Positions 25,541 through 36,504 are shown, numbered from the stretch's first letter. The stretch: 36,566 bases of DNA from JAJKJG01 sp036389455 (GCA_036389455.1 DASVPW010000001.1:1-36566); one strand, 5' to 3'. Program-made: numbers and translations. Notes: generated by a model from the sequence alone, not told the origin.

Positions 25541-25617
25541 AAAGCCTAAATCCATCAGAGGCTTAAGTAGCGGCCGCGATCCGTCTAAAATTGTAACAGA
25601 GCGTAAGAAAGCGTGAT

Positions 25618-25646
25618 TTGGCGGGGCCCGTGGTCACGACTATGGT
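25618..25646 (+). promoter_or_regulatory. Putative lpxC promoter
   Basis: TTGGCG (25618-25623), 17 bases, TATGGT (25641-25646), with transcription starting near 25653 and a leader of about 130 bases. An overlapping alternative is TTGTAA (25591-25596), 17 bases, TGATTT (25614-25619). The ftsZ-lpxC gap (25473-25781, about 310 bases) holds only the ftsZ terminator, this relatively AT-rich promoter region and the lpxC leader; no gene was seen in it. Confidence 0.55.
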
Positions 25647-25781
25647 GCTGCCAAGTCAAAAAGAGGGCGGACGCTTCGGGGGACGGAGCGCCACCGTTCA
25701 AGGGGCTCAAACAGCGGGACCGGACTTACTCGACACGGACGGACAGGTCACGTGCGCGCAAGCTCGCCCGAGGTTCAAAGA

Positions 25782-26726
25782 ATGAGACAAAACCAGCAGA
25801 CGACGCTCCGCGCTCCGGTCACCTTGTCGGGTTGCGGCGTACATTCGGGCGACGAGGTCCGCCTCGTTCTCCACCCTGCTGAAGCCCACCACGGCATCGT
25901 CTTCCTCCGAACCGGGCTCCCCGGCGGCCGCGACCGCCTGATCGACGCCCGCCACGTCGCCGTCTCGGCGACCGAGCTCTGCACCGTCATCGGCGAGCGC
26001 GAGACCGGAGCGGTCGCCACCATCGAGCACCTGATGTCGGCCCTCTACGGCCTCGGGATCGACAACGTCCTCGTCGAGATCGACGGGGTCGAGGTCCCGA
26101 TCCTCGACGGCAGCGCGGCGCCCTTCATCGACGCCATCGACCAGGTCGGGCTTGCGCTCTCCTCGGCTCCGCGGCGCTACCTCAAGGTCGTGAAGCCGGT
26201 CCGCGCCACGCAAGGGAAAGCCTTCGCGGAGCTGCGTCCCGACGACGCCTTCCGGCTCGACGTCGAGATCGACTTCGGCGACCGCATCATCGGCCGCCAG
26301 CGCCGCGCCCTGACCCTGTCGAGCCAGGCCTACCGCCGGGAAGTCTCGCGGGCCCGCACCTTCGGCTTCATGCGCGACGTGGAGCGCCTCTGGAAGGCCG
26401 GCTTCGCCCTCGGCGCCTCCCTCGAGAACACGGTCGCGGTCGGCGACGACGGGGTCGTGAACCCGGAAGGCCTACGCTACCCGGACGAGTTCGTCCGCCA
26501 CAAGATGCTCGACGCCATCGGCGACCTCGCGCTCGCCGGCTCGCCGCTGCTCGGCGCCTACCGCTCCTACTGCGGCGGCCACCGGCTCAACTTCGCGGTC
26601 CTCGAAGCCCTGTTCTCGGACCGCTCGAACTACACCGTGGTCGAGGGCGGGACCCGGCGCGAGACCGGCTACGCCGAGATCGGCAACGGCATCGCCGTGC
26701 CGGCCTACGCTCCCGACACGCACTGA
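25782..26726 (+). CDS. lpxC: UDP-3-O-acyl-N-acetylglucosamine deacetylase
   Basis: LpxC is the zinc amidase that carries out the committed step of lipid A synthesis (314 aa). Features: TLRAPVTLSGCGVHSGDEV at the start, the zinc-ligand segment ATIEHLMSALYGLGIDNV, EVPILDGSAAPFIDAI, SRARTFGFMRDVERLWKAG, and the second zinc/catalytic motif RHKMLDAIGDLALAG with the HKxxDxxGD pattern. The ATG at 25782 gives MRQNQQTTLRAP; a GTG at 25752 in the same frame is less likely. It is separated from ftsZ by a terminator and its own promoter, as expected for a gene usually last in the dcw region. Confidence 0.96.
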   Translation: MRQNQQTTLRAPVTLSGCGVHSGDEVRLVLHPAEAHHGIVFLRTGLPGGRDRLIDARHVAVSATELCTVIGERETGAVATIEHLMSALYGLGIDNVLVEIDGVEVPILDGSAAPFIDAIDQVGLALSSAPRRYLKVVKPVRATQGKAFAELRPDDAFRLDVEIDFGDRIIGRQRRALTLSSQAYRREVSRARTFGFMRDVERLWKAGFALGASLENTVAVGDDGVVNPEGLRYPDEFVRHKMLDAIGDLALAGSPLLGAYRSYCGGHRLNFAVLEALFSDRSNYTVVEGGTRRETGYAEIGNGIAVPAYAPDTH

Positions 26727-26816
26727 CTTCTCGGGCTCGACGGACCCGGCCGGTACCGGGCCGCCGCACTGCCCGATTTTCGCCTTGCGGCTGTCGCACC
26801 ATCGCTGGCGATGGGG

Positions 26817-26845
26817 TTGGCGCGAAGCGCGCCCTTCGATAAAGA
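26817..26845 (+). promoter_or_regulatory. Putative bamD promoter
   Basis: TTGGCG (26817-26822), 17 bases, TAAAGA (26840-26845), with a start of transcription near 26852 about 47 bases before bamD. Just upstream a 7-bp hairpin, CCATCGC-TG-GCGATGG (26799-26814), without a T-tract might be the end of the lpxC transcript or an operator. Confidence 0.45.
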
Positions 26846-26898
26846 GCCCCCAAGGGGAGTCCGCCATCGCGCGGACCGGTGGAGAGGGACCTTAAGGC

Positions 26899-27792
26899 AT
26901 GTCCGTCGCGAAGGCGTTTGAAGGCGCGCGAGCCGCCACCCGGGGGATGGCGCTGATCGCTTGCGGCATCGCCCTCGCGGGCTGCGACACAATCGACAAG
27001 ATCAACCCGTTCGGCTCGGGCGAGAAGTACAAGATGGAGATCGTGCCGGAGGTCCCGGCCGAGCAGCTCTACAACCAGGGCCTCGCCCGCCTCGAGGGGC
27101 GCGACTTCGAGGGCGCGGCCAAGAAGTTCGCCGACCTCGACAAGCAGTACCCGTACTCGGAATGGTCGCGCAAGGCGCTGATCATGACCGCCTACTCGCA
27201 CTTCGAGGGGCAGCAGTGGTCGGATGCGATCTCGACCTCGAAGCGCTACCTCCAGCTCCATCCGGCGAGCAAGGACGCGGCCTACGCCCAGTACCTGATG
27301 GCGATGTCCTACTACAACCAGATCCCGGACATCACCCGCGACCAGGAGCAGACCGAGAAGGCCGTGGTGGCGCTGCAGGAGCTGATCGACCGCTATCCGA
27401 AATCTGAGTACGTGCCGGACGCGCGCTACAAGATCCAGGTCACCCGCGACCAGCTCGCCGGCAAGGAGATGCAGGTCGGGCGCTACTATCTCGAGCGCCG
27501 CAACTACACCGCCGCGATCAACCGCTTCCGCGACGTCGTCGGCAAGTACCAGACGACGCGCCACGTCGAGGAGGCGCTGATGCGCCTGTCGGAGGCCTAC
27601 ATGGCCCTCGGCATCGTCAACGAGGCGCAGACCGCCGCCGCCGTCCTCGGGCACAACTTCCCGGACAGCCAGTGGTACAAGGATTCGTACACGCTCCTGC
27701 GCTCCGGCGGCCTGGAGCCGCGGGAGGACACGGGGAGCTGGATCAGCCGGGCCTTCAAGGGCGCGGCGCGCAGCGTGGGGCTCGGCGGCTAG
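26899..27792 (+). CDS. bamD: Outer membrane assembly lipoprotein BamD
   Basis: BamD (ComL/YfiO) is a TPR lipoprotein of the BAM complex that inserts beta-barrel proteins into the outer membrane (297 aa). The signal peptide ends with lipobox ALAGC, acylated Cys29. TPR-like repeats follow: AEQLYNQGLARLEGRDFEGA, FADLDKQYPYSEWSRKALIM, AAYAQYLMAMSYYNQIPDI, and VGRYYLERRNYTAAINRFRD. Both the length and the position next to lpxC and recN are usual in alphaproteobacteria. recN starts 18 bases after its stop, so the two are likely co-transcribed. Confidence 0.94.
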   Translation: MSVAKAFEGARAATRGMALIACGIALAGCDTIDKINPFGSGEKYKMEIVPEVPAEQLYNQGLARLEGRDFEGAAKKFADLDKQYPYSEWSRKALIMTAYSHFEGQQWSDAISTSKRYLQLHPASKDAAYAQYLMAMSYYNQIPDITRDQEQTEKAVVALQELIDRYPKSEYVPDARYKIQVTRDQLAGKEMQVGRYYLERRNYTAAINRFRDVVGKYQTTRHVEEALMRLSEAYMALGIVNEAQTAAAVLGHNFPDSQWYKDSYTLLRSGGLEPREDTGSWISRAFKGAARSVGLGG

Positions 27793-27810
27793 GCCGAGCC
27801 TGACGACCGG

Positions 27811-29481
27811 ATGCTGAGCCAGCTCGCGATCCGCGACATCGTCCTGATCGACCGGATCGAGCTCGACTTCGACAAGGGCCTCTCCGTCCTCACCGGCGAG
27901 ACCGGCGCCGGCAAGTCCATCCTCCTCGACGCCTTCGCGCTCGCCCTCGGGGCCCGCGGCGACGGCGCCCTCGTGCGCCACGGCGAGGCGCAGGGGCAGG
28001 TGACCGCGGTGTTCGATCTCGCCAAGGGCCACCCCGCCCGGCGCATCGCCGAGGACGCCGAGATCGACACCGCGGGCGACCTGATCCTGAGACGGGTGCA
28101 GTTCGCCGACGGGCGCACCCGCGCCTTCGTCAACGACCAGCCGGTGAGCGTGCAGGTGCTGAAAAGCATCGGCGCGGCCCTCGTCGAGATCCACGGCCAG
28201 CACGACGAGCGCGCCCTCGTCGATCCCGTGACCCACCGCGCCATCCTCGACGCCTTCGGCGGCCTCCAGGCCGAGGCGCGCGCCGTCGCGGAGGCGGCGC
28301 GCCGGGTGCGCGAGGCGAAGGCCACGCTCAACGAGCACCGCGCCCGGGTCGAGCGCGCCCGCAGGGAGGCGGACTTCCTCCGCCACGCCGTCGAGGAGCT
28401 GGGAACGCTCGCGCCGCTGCCCGGGGAGGAGGCGGCGCTCGCCGATCGCCGCCTCGTCATGATGCAGGCCGAGAAGGTCGCGCAGGACCTCGCCGACGCC
28501 TTCGAGACGCTGGCCGGCCAGGGCTCGCCGGTGCCGACGCTGTCGGCCGCCGTGCGCAAGCTCGAGCGCCGCGGCGCCCAGGCGCCCACCCTCGTCGAGC
28601 CCTGCGTCAAGGCCCTCGACGGGGCGCTGATCGCCCTCGACGAGGCCCGCGGCGCCTTGGAGCACGCCATCCGCCAGACCGAGTTCGACCCGCGCGAGCT
28701 GGAAGAGGCCGAGGAGCGCCTGTTCGCGCTCCGCGCCGCCGCCCGGAAATACGACGTGCCGGCGGACGGCCTTTCGGAGCTGCGCGAGCGGTTCGCCGCC
28801 GACGTTCAGGCGATCGACGCCGGCGAGGAGCAGCTCGGCGCCTTGGAGCGCGCCCTGAAGGAAGCCGACGCCGCCTATGCCGCCGCGGCCCGGGCGCTTT
28901 CGGCCGGGCGCCGGCGCGCCGCGAAGGCCCTCGACGCCGCGGTCCAGAAGGAGCTGCCGCCCCTGAAGCTCGAGCGCGCCCGCTTCGTCACCGAGATCGC
29001 GACCGACGAGGACACCCGCGATCCCGCAGGGTTCGACCGGGTCGAGTTCTGGGCCCAGACCAACCCCGGCACGAAGCCGGGGCCGCTCGTGCGCGTGGCG
29101 TCGGGCGGCGAGCTCTCGCGCTTCATGTTGGCCCTCAAGGTGGTGCTCGCCGACAAGGGCTCGGCCCCGACCCTCGTCTTCGACGAGATCGACACCGGCG
29201 TCGGCGGCGCCGTCGCCGACGCCATCGGCCAGCGCCTCGCGCGGCTTGCCGGCCGGGTCCAGGTGATGGCCGTGACACACGCTCCGCAGGTCGCGGCCAG
29301 GGCCGCGAGCCACTTCCTGATCACCAAGGAGGCGGTAGCGAGGTCGAAACGGGTTGCGACCCGGGTCATGCCTCTCGACGCCACGCCGCGCCGGGAAGAG
29401 ATCGCCCGCATGCTCGCCGGCGCCACCATCACCGACGAGGCGCGGGCGGCGGCGGCGCGGCTCCTGGAAGCGGCGGGGTAG
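27811..29481 (+). CDS. recN: DNA repair protein RecN
   Basis: An SMC-like ATPase acting early in double-strand break repair (556 aa). The N-terminal Walker A is VLTGETGAGKSILLDAFAL at about residues 26-44, followed by FVNDQPVSVQVLKSIG and the Q-rich IHGQHDERALVDP. The middle is a long coiled coil. The C-terminal part has the signature LVRVASGGELSRFMLALKVV, the Walker B TLVFDEIDTGVGG and the H-loop VMAVTHAPQVAA. The ATG at 27811 lacks a strong ribosome-binding site, so coupling with bamD is possible. Confidence 0.95.
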   Translation: MLSQLAIRDIVLIDRIELDFDKGLSVLTGETGAGKSILLDAFALALGARGDGALVRHGEAQGQVTAVFDLAKGHPARRIAEDAEIDTAGDLILRRVQFADGRTRAFVNDQPVSVQVLKSIGAALVEIHGQHDERALVDPVTHRAILDAFGGLQAEARAVAEAARRVREAKATLNEHRARVERARREADFLRHAVEELGTLAPLPGEEAALADRRLVMMQAEKVAQDLADAFETLAGQGSPVPTLSAAVRKLERRGAQAPTLVEPCVKALDGALIALDEARGALEHAIRQTEFDPRELEEAEERLFALRAAARKYDVPADGLSELRERFAADVQAIDAGEEQLGALERALKEADAAYAAAARALSAGRRRAAKALDAAVQKELPPLKLERARFVTEIATDEDTRDPAGFDRVEFWAQTNPGTKPGPLVRVASGGELSRFMLALKVVLADKGSAPTLVFDEIDTGVGGAVADAIGQRLARLAGRVQVMAVTHAPQVAARAASHFLITKEAVARSKRVATRVMPLDATPRREEIARMLAGATITDEARAAAARLLEAAG

Positions 29482-29615
29482 GGCACCTCTTCCGCGAGGA
29501 GATCGAGGGCTCGGCCGTTCCCCCTTCCTTCTGCGCGGGAGGGATTTGCGCATTCGCCCCTCGCCATGCGCCGTTCGCCTTGGCTATGGTGCGCCTCCTC
29601 CGCGCAGCCGTAGCC

Positions 29616-31772
29616 ATGCCTTCCAAGCCCCTCCCCAAGACCGACGCCGACGCCCTCGCCTTCGACGATGCCCGCGCCGAGCACGAGACGCTCGGCCGGG
29701 AGATCGCCGAGCATGACCGGCGCTACTACGAGGAGGACGCGCCGACGGTCTCGGACGCCGAGTACGACGCCCTGCGCCGGCGCTACGAGGCGCTGGAAGC
29801 GCGCTTCCCCGAGCTTGCGACCGCCGAGAGCCTCACCCAAAAGGTCGGCGCGAAGGCGTCTGAAAAATTCGCCAAGGTGCGTCACCGGGTGCCGATGCTG
29901 TCCCTCGGCAACGGCTTCGACGAGGACGACGTGCGCGAGTTCGTCGAGCGCATCCGCCGTTTCCTGGCGCTGCCGCCCGAGGCGCCCCTCGTCTTCACGG
30001 CCGAGCCGAAGATCGACGGCCTCTCGCTCAGCCTGCGCTACGAGCGCGGCCGCCTCGTCACCGCCGCGACCCGCGGCGACGGCGCCGAGGGCGAGGACGT
30101 GACCGCGAACGCCCGCACGGTCGAGGACATCCCCAAAGCGCTCGCCGACAAGGACGTGCCGGAGGTCGCCGAGATCCGCGGCGAGGTCTACCTCTCCCAC
30201 GCCGACTTCGCGGCGATCAACGAGCGCCAGGCCGCGGCCGGGGACAAGGTCTTCGCCAACCCGCGCAACGCCGCCGCGGGGTCTCTGCGCCAGCTCGACC
30301 CGGGCATCACCGCGTCGCGGCCCCTCAAGTTCTTCGCCTATGCCTGGGGCGAGATGAGCGCGCTGCCGGGCACGACGCAGTTCGACGTCGTGACGGCCTT
30401 CAAGCGCTGGGGCTTCAAGACGAGCCCGCTCATGCGCCGCGTCGAAAGCCTCGACGGGATGCTCGCCTTCCACCGCGAGATCGAGGGCGAACGGGCGGGC
30501 CTCGGCTACGACATCGACGGCGTCGTCTACAAGGTCGACGACCTTAACCTGCAGCAGCGCCTCGGCTTCGTCTCGCGCTCGCCGCGCTGGGCGCTTGCCC
30601 ACAAGTTCGAGGCCCAGAAGGCCACGACGGTGCTGGAGGACATCCTCATCTACGTCGGCCGCACGGGGTCGCTCAATCCGGCCGCGAAGCTCAAGCCCGT
30701 CACCGTCGGCGGGGTCGTGGTCTCGAGCGCGACGCTGCACAACGAGGATTACATCAAGGGCATCGGCGGCAACGGCGAGCCGATCCGCGGCGGCGTCGAC
30801 ATCCGCATCGGCGACACGGTGATCGTCGAGCGCGCCGGCGACGTGATCCCGAAGGTGCTCGACGTGGTGCTGGAGAAGCGCCCGCCGGACGCGCAGCCCT
30901 ATGAGTTCCCGACCGTCTGCCCGGCCTGCGGCAGCCACGCCGTGCGCGAGGTCAACCCGCGCTCGGGCAAGGAGGATTCGGTTCGCCGCTGCACCGGCGG
31001 CCTGATCTGCCCGGCGCAGGCCCGCGAGCGCCTGAAGCACTTCGTGTCGCGCCACGCCTTCGACATCGAGGGTCTCGGCGCGCAGCGCATCGACGAGTTC
31101 TACGACGAGGGGCTGGTCCAGCGTCCGCAGGACATCTTCACCCTCAAGGCGCGCGACGCGCGCTCGCTGAAAAAGCTCGCGAACCGCGAAGGCTGGGGCG
31201 AGACGAGCGCGAGGAACCTCTTCGCGGCGATCGACGCGCGCCGCTCGATCCCGCTCGCGCGCTTCATCTACGCGCTCGGCATCGCCCACATCGGCGAGAC
31301 CAACGCGCGGCTCTTGGCGCGCCACTTCGGCACCTTCGAGGCGCTGCGCGCGACCGCCCGCGCGGCCGCCGACCGCGAGTCGGAGGCTTACGCCGACCTC
31401 ACCTCCATCGGCGGGGTCGGCGAGGTCGTGGCCGACGCCTTGGTCGAGTTCTTCAAGGAGGCGCACAACGAGGAGATGCTCGATGCGCTCCTCAAGGAGG
31501 TGACGCCGGAGGCCGCCGAGCAGGCCGCGAGCGATTCCCCCGTCGCCGGCAAGACCGTGGTGTTCACGGGGTCGCTCGAGCAGATGACCCGCGACGAGGC
31601 CAAGGCCATGGCCGAGCGCCTCGGCGCCAAGGTGGCGGGCTCGGTGTCGAAGAAGACCGACCTCGTGGTCGCGGGGCCGGGCGCCGGCTCGAAGCTCGAC
31701 AAGGCGCGCGAGGCCGGCGTCAAGGTGGTGGACGAGGATGGCTGGTTCGCGCTTGTCGGGCGCGGCGCCTGA
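29616..31772 (+). CDS. ligA: NAD-dependent DNA ligase LigA
   Basis: This ligase seals nicks in replication and repair using NAD+ (718 aa). It has the Ia domain (HDRRYYEEDAPTVSDAEYDA), the adenylation domain with nucleophile Lys132 in EPKIDGLSLSLRY, the OB fold (VGRTGSLNPAAKLKPV), a zinc finger with four cysteines (VCPACG, RRCTGGLICPAQ), helix-hairpin-helix repeats (IAHIGETNARLLARHFG) and a C-terminal BRCT domain (GKTVVFTGSLEQMTRDEA). The ATG at 29616 gives MPSKPLPKTDADA; in-frame starts at 29580 and 29586 add a short atypical extension. The final A of its stop is the first base of azlC. Confidence 0.95.
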   Translation: MPSKPLPKTDADALAFDDARAEHETLGREIAEHDRRYYEEDAPTVSDAEYDALRRRYEALEARFPELATAESLTQKVGAKASEKFAKVRHRVPMLSLGNGFDEDDVREFVERIRRFLALPPEAPLVFTAEPKIDGLSLSLRYERGRLVTAATRGDGAEGEDVTANARTVEDIPKALADKDVPEVAEIRGEVYLSHADFAAINERQAAAGDKVFANPRNAAAGSLRQLDPGITASRPLKFFAYAWGEMSALPGTTQFDVVTAFKRWGFKTSPLMRRVESLDGMLAFHREIEGERAGLGYDIDGVVYKVDDLNLQQRLGFVSRSPRWALAHKFEAQKATTVLEDILIYVGRTGSLNPAAKLKPVTVGGVVVSSATLHNEDYIKGIGGNGEPIRGGVDIRIGDTVIVERAGDVIPKVLDVVLEKRPPDAQPYEFPTVCPACGSHAVREVNPRSGKEDSVRRCTGGLICPAQARERLKHFVSRHAFDIEGLGAQRIDEFYDEGLVQRPQDIFTLKARDARSLKKLANREGWGETSARNLFAAIDARRSIPLARFIYALGIAHIGETNARLLARHFGTFEALRATARAAADRESEAYADLTSIGGVGEVVADALVEFFKEAHNEEMLDALLKEVTPEAAEQAASDSPVAGKTVVFTGSLEQMTRDEAKAMAERLGAKVAGSVSKKTDLVVAGPGAGSKLDKAREAGVKVVDEDGWFALVGRGA

Positions 31773-32473
31773 TGCTCCTCCGCTCTCCCGACGCCCGCGA
31801 CGGCCTGCGCGACATCGCGCCGGTGATGGTCGCGGCGATCCCGATCGCGCTGCTGTTCGGGGCGGTCGCGGCCGCGAAGGGCCTCTCGGTCGCCGAGGTG
31901 GCGCTGATGTCGACCCTCGTCTTCGCCGGGGGTGCGCAGTTCGCCGCGATCGAGATGTGGAGCTACCCCGTCCCGGTCGCCGCGATTCTTTTTTCGACCC
32001 TCCTCGTCAACGCCCGCCACGTGCTCATGGGCGCCTCGCTCGCCCCGAAGACGCGCGGGTTCTCGGGTCCGCAGCGCTACCTCGGCTTCTTCTTCCTCAC
32101 CGACGAGGCCTGGGCCTTGGCCGAGCGCCGCGCGCTTCAGCGCACCGTGACGCCGGCCTACTGGTTCGCCTGCGCGGCCGTGCTGCCGGCGGCCTGGATC
32201 GGCTCCTCCGTCCTCGGCACGGCGGTCGGCGCGCTCCTCGGCGACCCTAAGACGTTCGGGGCTGACTTCGCCTTCACGGCGCTGTTCATCGGCCTCGTCG
32301 CGGGCTTCAACAAGGGCCGCATCACGGTCGCGACCGTCGCGGCGAGCGGCGCGACCGCGGCGCTCGTCCACGTGACGGCCGGGCCGCCCTGGCACGTGCT
32401 GGCGGGCGCGCTCGCCGGCATCGCGGCGGCCTATCTCGCGGCGCCTTCGAGCCCCCTTGCGGAGGACGCATGA
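31772..32473 (+). CDS. azlC: Branched-chain amino acid exporter large subunit AzlC
   Basis: A polytopic inner-membrane protein (233 aa) that with AzlD forms an exporter of branched-chain amino acids. It has five to six hydrophobic segments, with the family region VFAGGAQFAAIEMWSYPVPV and LLVNARHVLMGASLAPKTRG, then FFFLTDEAWALAERRAL. Its ATG overlaps the ligA stop (TGATG) and its own end overlaps azlD (ATGA), so it is likely transcribed with ligA. No Lrp-type regulator is adjacent, and the substrate is inferred from the family. Confidence 0.92.
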   Translation: MLLRSPDARDGLRDIAPVMVAAIPIALLFGAVAAAKGLSVAEVALMSTLVFAGGAQFAAIEMWSYPVPVAAILFSTLLVNARHVLMGASLAPKTRGFSGPQRYLGFFFLTDEAWALAERRALQRTVTPAYWFACAAVLPAAWIGSSVLGTAVGALLGDPKTFGADFAFTALFIGLVAGFNKGRITVATVAASGATAALVHVTAGPPWHVLAGALAGIAAAYLAAPSSPLAEDA

Positions 32474-32769
32474 GGGTCGATCCGGCGACGCTCGCGACGA
32501 TCCTCGGCATGGCGGCGGTGACCTACTTCACCCGCATCGCCGGCCTCATCTTCGCCGACCGGCTCGCGCTGACGGGCCGCGCCAAGGCGGCCTTCGAGGC
32601 GATCCCGCCGGCGGTGCTCGTCGCCGTCATCGCCCCGACGGCCCTCGCGACCGGCTGGCCCGAGACCGCCGCGGCCGCCATCACCATGGTCGCGGCGCTC
32701 CGCCTGCCGTTGCTCGCGACGATCGCGGTCGGGATCGCGTCGGTGGTGGCGCTGCGGGCGCTCGCCTGA
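32470..32769 (+). CDS. azlD: Branched-chain amino acid exporter small subunit AzlD
   Basis: A small partner (99 aa) of AzlC with three to four hydrophobic helices. The N-terminal ILGMAAVTYFTRIAGL is typical of the family, followed by AIPPAVLVAVIAPTALATGW and a terminal ATIAVGIASVVALRALA. The ATG at 32470 overlaps the end of azlC by four bases. It is the last gene of this plus-strand run; a palindromic element lies between it and the convergent peptidase gene. Confidence 0.92.
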   Translation: MRVDPATLATILGMAAVTYFTRIAGLIFADRLALTGRAKAAFEAIPPAVLVAVIAPTALATGWPETAAAAITMVAALRLPLLATIAVGIASVVALRALA

Positions 32770-32794
32770 GATCGAAGAGTGGTCTCATCCTCTC

Positions 32795-32921
32795 AACCCT
32801 CCTCATCCTGAGGTGCGAGCCGAAGGCGAGCCTCGAAGGACGCACCCCGCCGACGCAGCGTCGACAGAATGCGTGCTTCGAGGCTCGCGCTTTGCGCGAG
32901 CACCTCAGCATGAGGAGGTTT
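32795..32921. repeat. Palindromic intergenic element, family 1, copy B
   Basis: An imperfect inverted repeat of about 127 bases. The left arm is CCTCCTCATCCTGAGGTGCG, then GCCTCGAAGGACGCA. The right arm is TGCGTGCTTCGAGGC, then GAGCACCTCAGCATGAGGAGG. It matches the element at 8971-9095. It lies between convergent azlD and the peptidase gene, where a large hairpin could end transcription from both sides. Confidence 0.85.
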
Positions 32922-32931
32922 GTGCGCAGCC

Positions 32932-34755
32932 TCAGCCCGAAAGCGGCCGCGTCGCCTCGACCAGCCAGCCCCGCGTCTCCGCGTCCACCTCCGGCGCCAG
33001 CGTCTCGCGCACGCGGGCGTGGTAGGCGTCGAGCCAGGCGCGCTCGTCCAGGGTCAGCAGGGCAGGCTCGACGAGGGAGAGGTCGATCGGCGCAAAGGTG
33101 AGGGTCTCGAAGCCCATCATCTCGCGCTCGGCGCCGGGAATCTCGCGCTTCTCGACGAGGACGAGGTTCTCGATGCGGATGCCGTACGCGCCGGTCTTGT
33201 AGTAGCCGGGCTCGTTCGAGACGATCATGCCGGGCTCGAGGGGATGGGTGCCGATCTTCGAGAGCCGCTGCGGGCCCTCGTGCACCGAGAGGTAGCTTCC
33301 GACGCCGTGGCCGGTGCCGTGGTCAAAGTCGAGCCCGGCCTGCCAGAGCGCCACGCGGGCGAGCGCGTCGATCTGCGACCCCGCCGTGCCCTTCGGGAAC
33401 ACCGCCCGGGCGATGGCGATATGACCTTTCAGCACCCGCGTGAAGCGGTCGCGCATCTCCTGCGTCGGCTCGCCGACCGCGACCGTGCGGGTGACGTCGG
33501 TGGTGCCGTCCTCGTACTGCGCGCCCGAATCGAGGAGGAACAGCTCGCCGGGCTGCAAGGTGCGATTTGTCTTCTTTGTCACGCGGTAGTGCACGATCGC
33601 GCCGTTCGGGCCCGAGCCCGAGATGGTCGAGAACGCGAGCTCCTTGAGGAGCCCGGTCTCGTCGCGCAAAGCTTCGAGCCGCTCGACGGCCTCGATCTCG
33701 GTGAGCCTGCCGGACGGCGCCTCGCGGGCAAGCCAGGCGAGGAAGCGCGTCACCGCCGTGCCGTCACGCCGGTGCGCGGCGCGCGCGCCGTCCATCTCGG
33801 CGGCGTTCTTGACGGCCTTCAGCAAGGAGATCGGGTCGGCGCCAAGGTCCGCCGTCCCGCCCGCGCCCTCGATGCGGCGGATGAGCGCCACGGCGCCGGT
33901 CGCGGCGTCGATGCGCACCTTCGCCTGCGCGGCGCCGAGCGTTTCGAGGGCGGCCGGCAGCGTCTCGGGCGAGGCGATGTCGGCGACGGCACCGATGGCG
34001 GAGCCCGCCTCGTTCGTGACCTTCGCCGGGTCGAGGAATACCGTCGGGCGCCCTTCCGCCGGGATCACGGCGTAGCCGAGGGGGAGCGGCGTATGGGGCA
34101 CGTCGCCGCCGCGGACGTTGAAGGTCCAGGCGAGGTTGTGCGGGTCCGAGACCACGAGGGCGTCGACCTTCGCCTGCACAAGCTTCTCCTGCACCCGCGC
34201 GAGCTTGTCCGCGCTCGCCTCGCCCGCGAACTCTTGCGGATGCGGCCGCACCGGCGCCTTCGGCGGCGGCGGGCGGTCGAGCCAGATCACGTCGACAAGG
34301 TTGATGTCGACGGGCGCGATCTCAGCCCCCGCCTGCGCCGCGGCCTTCTCGAGCTTCTTGAGACCGTCGGCGGTGTGCAGCCACGGGTCGTAGGCGAGCG
34401 TCGCGCCGGCCGGGAGGTTCTTTCCGATCCACGCCTCCGCCGTCGTCTCGGCCTGCGGCACCACCGCGACCACGGCGGTATCGACCTGCTCCGCGGCCTG
34501 CAGGGTGTAGCGCCCGTCGACCACGAGCGCGGCACGGTCGAGGAGCACGACCGCCGTGCCGGCCGAGCCCGTGAAGCCCGTGAGCCACGGAAGGCGCTCG
34601 GCGTTCGCCGGCACGTACTCCGACTGGTGCTCGTCCGCCCGCGGCACCACGAAGCCGTGAAAGCCCCGCCGCGCAAGCTCCTCGCGCAGCTTCGCGACGC
34701 GCGCCGCGCTGTGCGCGCCATCGGCAGGGTCGTCGAAGGTCTGGAAGCGGGCCAT
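32932..34755 (-). CDS. Aminopeptidase P family (M24) peptidase, long form
   Basis: A dinuclear-metal peptidase removing N-terminal residues that precede proline. At 607 residues it is longer than E. coli PepP (441) and has the three-domain layout of the XPNPEP1-like type: creatinase-like N-domain (RRGFHGFVVPRADEHQSEYV), a second N-like domain (KVDALVVSDPHNLAWTFNVR), then the M24 catalytic domain and a C-terminal extension. Metal and catalytic residues are present: LDSGAQYEDGTTDVTRTV (two Asp), HGTGHGVGSYLSVHEGP (His), SNEPGYY (Glu) and GIRIENLVLV (Glu). The ATG at 34755 is chosen; a TTG at 34770 in the same frame sits four bases after the ettA stop and is possible. It is likely co-transcribed with ettA. 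Confidence 0.9.
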   Translation of the reverse strand: MARFQTFDDPADGAHSAARVAKLREELARRGFHGFVVPRADEHQSEYVPANAERLPWLTGFTGSAGTAVVLLDRAALVVDGRYTLQAAEQVDTAVVAVVPQAETTAEAWIGKNLPAGATLAYDPWLHTADGLKKLEKAAAQAGAEIAPVDINLVDVIWLDRPPPPKAPVRPHPQEFAGEASADKLARVQEKLVQAKVDALVVSDPHNLAWTFNVRGGDVPHTPLPLGYAVIPAEGRPTVFLDPAKVTNEAGSAIGAVADIASPETLPAALETLGAAQAKVRIDAATGAVALIRRIEGAGGTADLGADPISLLKAVKNAAEMDGARAAHRRDGTAVTRFLAWLAREAPSGRLTEIEAVERLEALRDETGLLKELAFSTISGSGPNGAIVHYRVTKKTNRTLQPGELFLLDSGAQYEDGTTDVTRTVAVGEPTQEMRDRFTRVLKGHIAIARAVFPKGTAGSQIDALARVALWQAGLDFDHGTGHGVGSYLSVHEGPQRLSKIGTHPLEPGMIVSNEPGYYKTGAYGIRIENLVLVEKREIPGAEREMMGFETLTFAPIDLSLVEPALLTLDERAWLDAYHARVRETLAPEVDAETRGWLVEATRPLSG

Positions 34756-34774
34756 GGCGAAGGAGTTCAATCCG

Positions 34775-36427
<1,653 letters not shown>

Positions 36428-36475
36428 CGGGGTCCGGTCCTGCCGTTGTCCATTGTGTCGGATGAGTTGGCCCGT

Positions 36476-36504
36476 GAGTTAGCAGCGTGGGCCGCCTGCC
36501 GCAA
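36476..36504 (-). promoter_or_regulatory. Weak candidate promoter for ettA
   Basis: The minus strand reads TTGCGG, 17 bases, TAACTC, about 49 bases before the ettA ATG. The match is moderate. The 36428-36566 tail shows no gene. On the plus strand TATAAG at 36546-36551 resembles a -10 element of a gene beyond the window edge. Confidence 0.3.

Noticed and set aside
26587..29553. A 988-codon minus-strand open frame antisense to lpxC, bamD and recN
   Set aside because: It runs across three real genes and their intergenic gaps without any recognisable domain. Long antisense frames are expected at about 70% GC.
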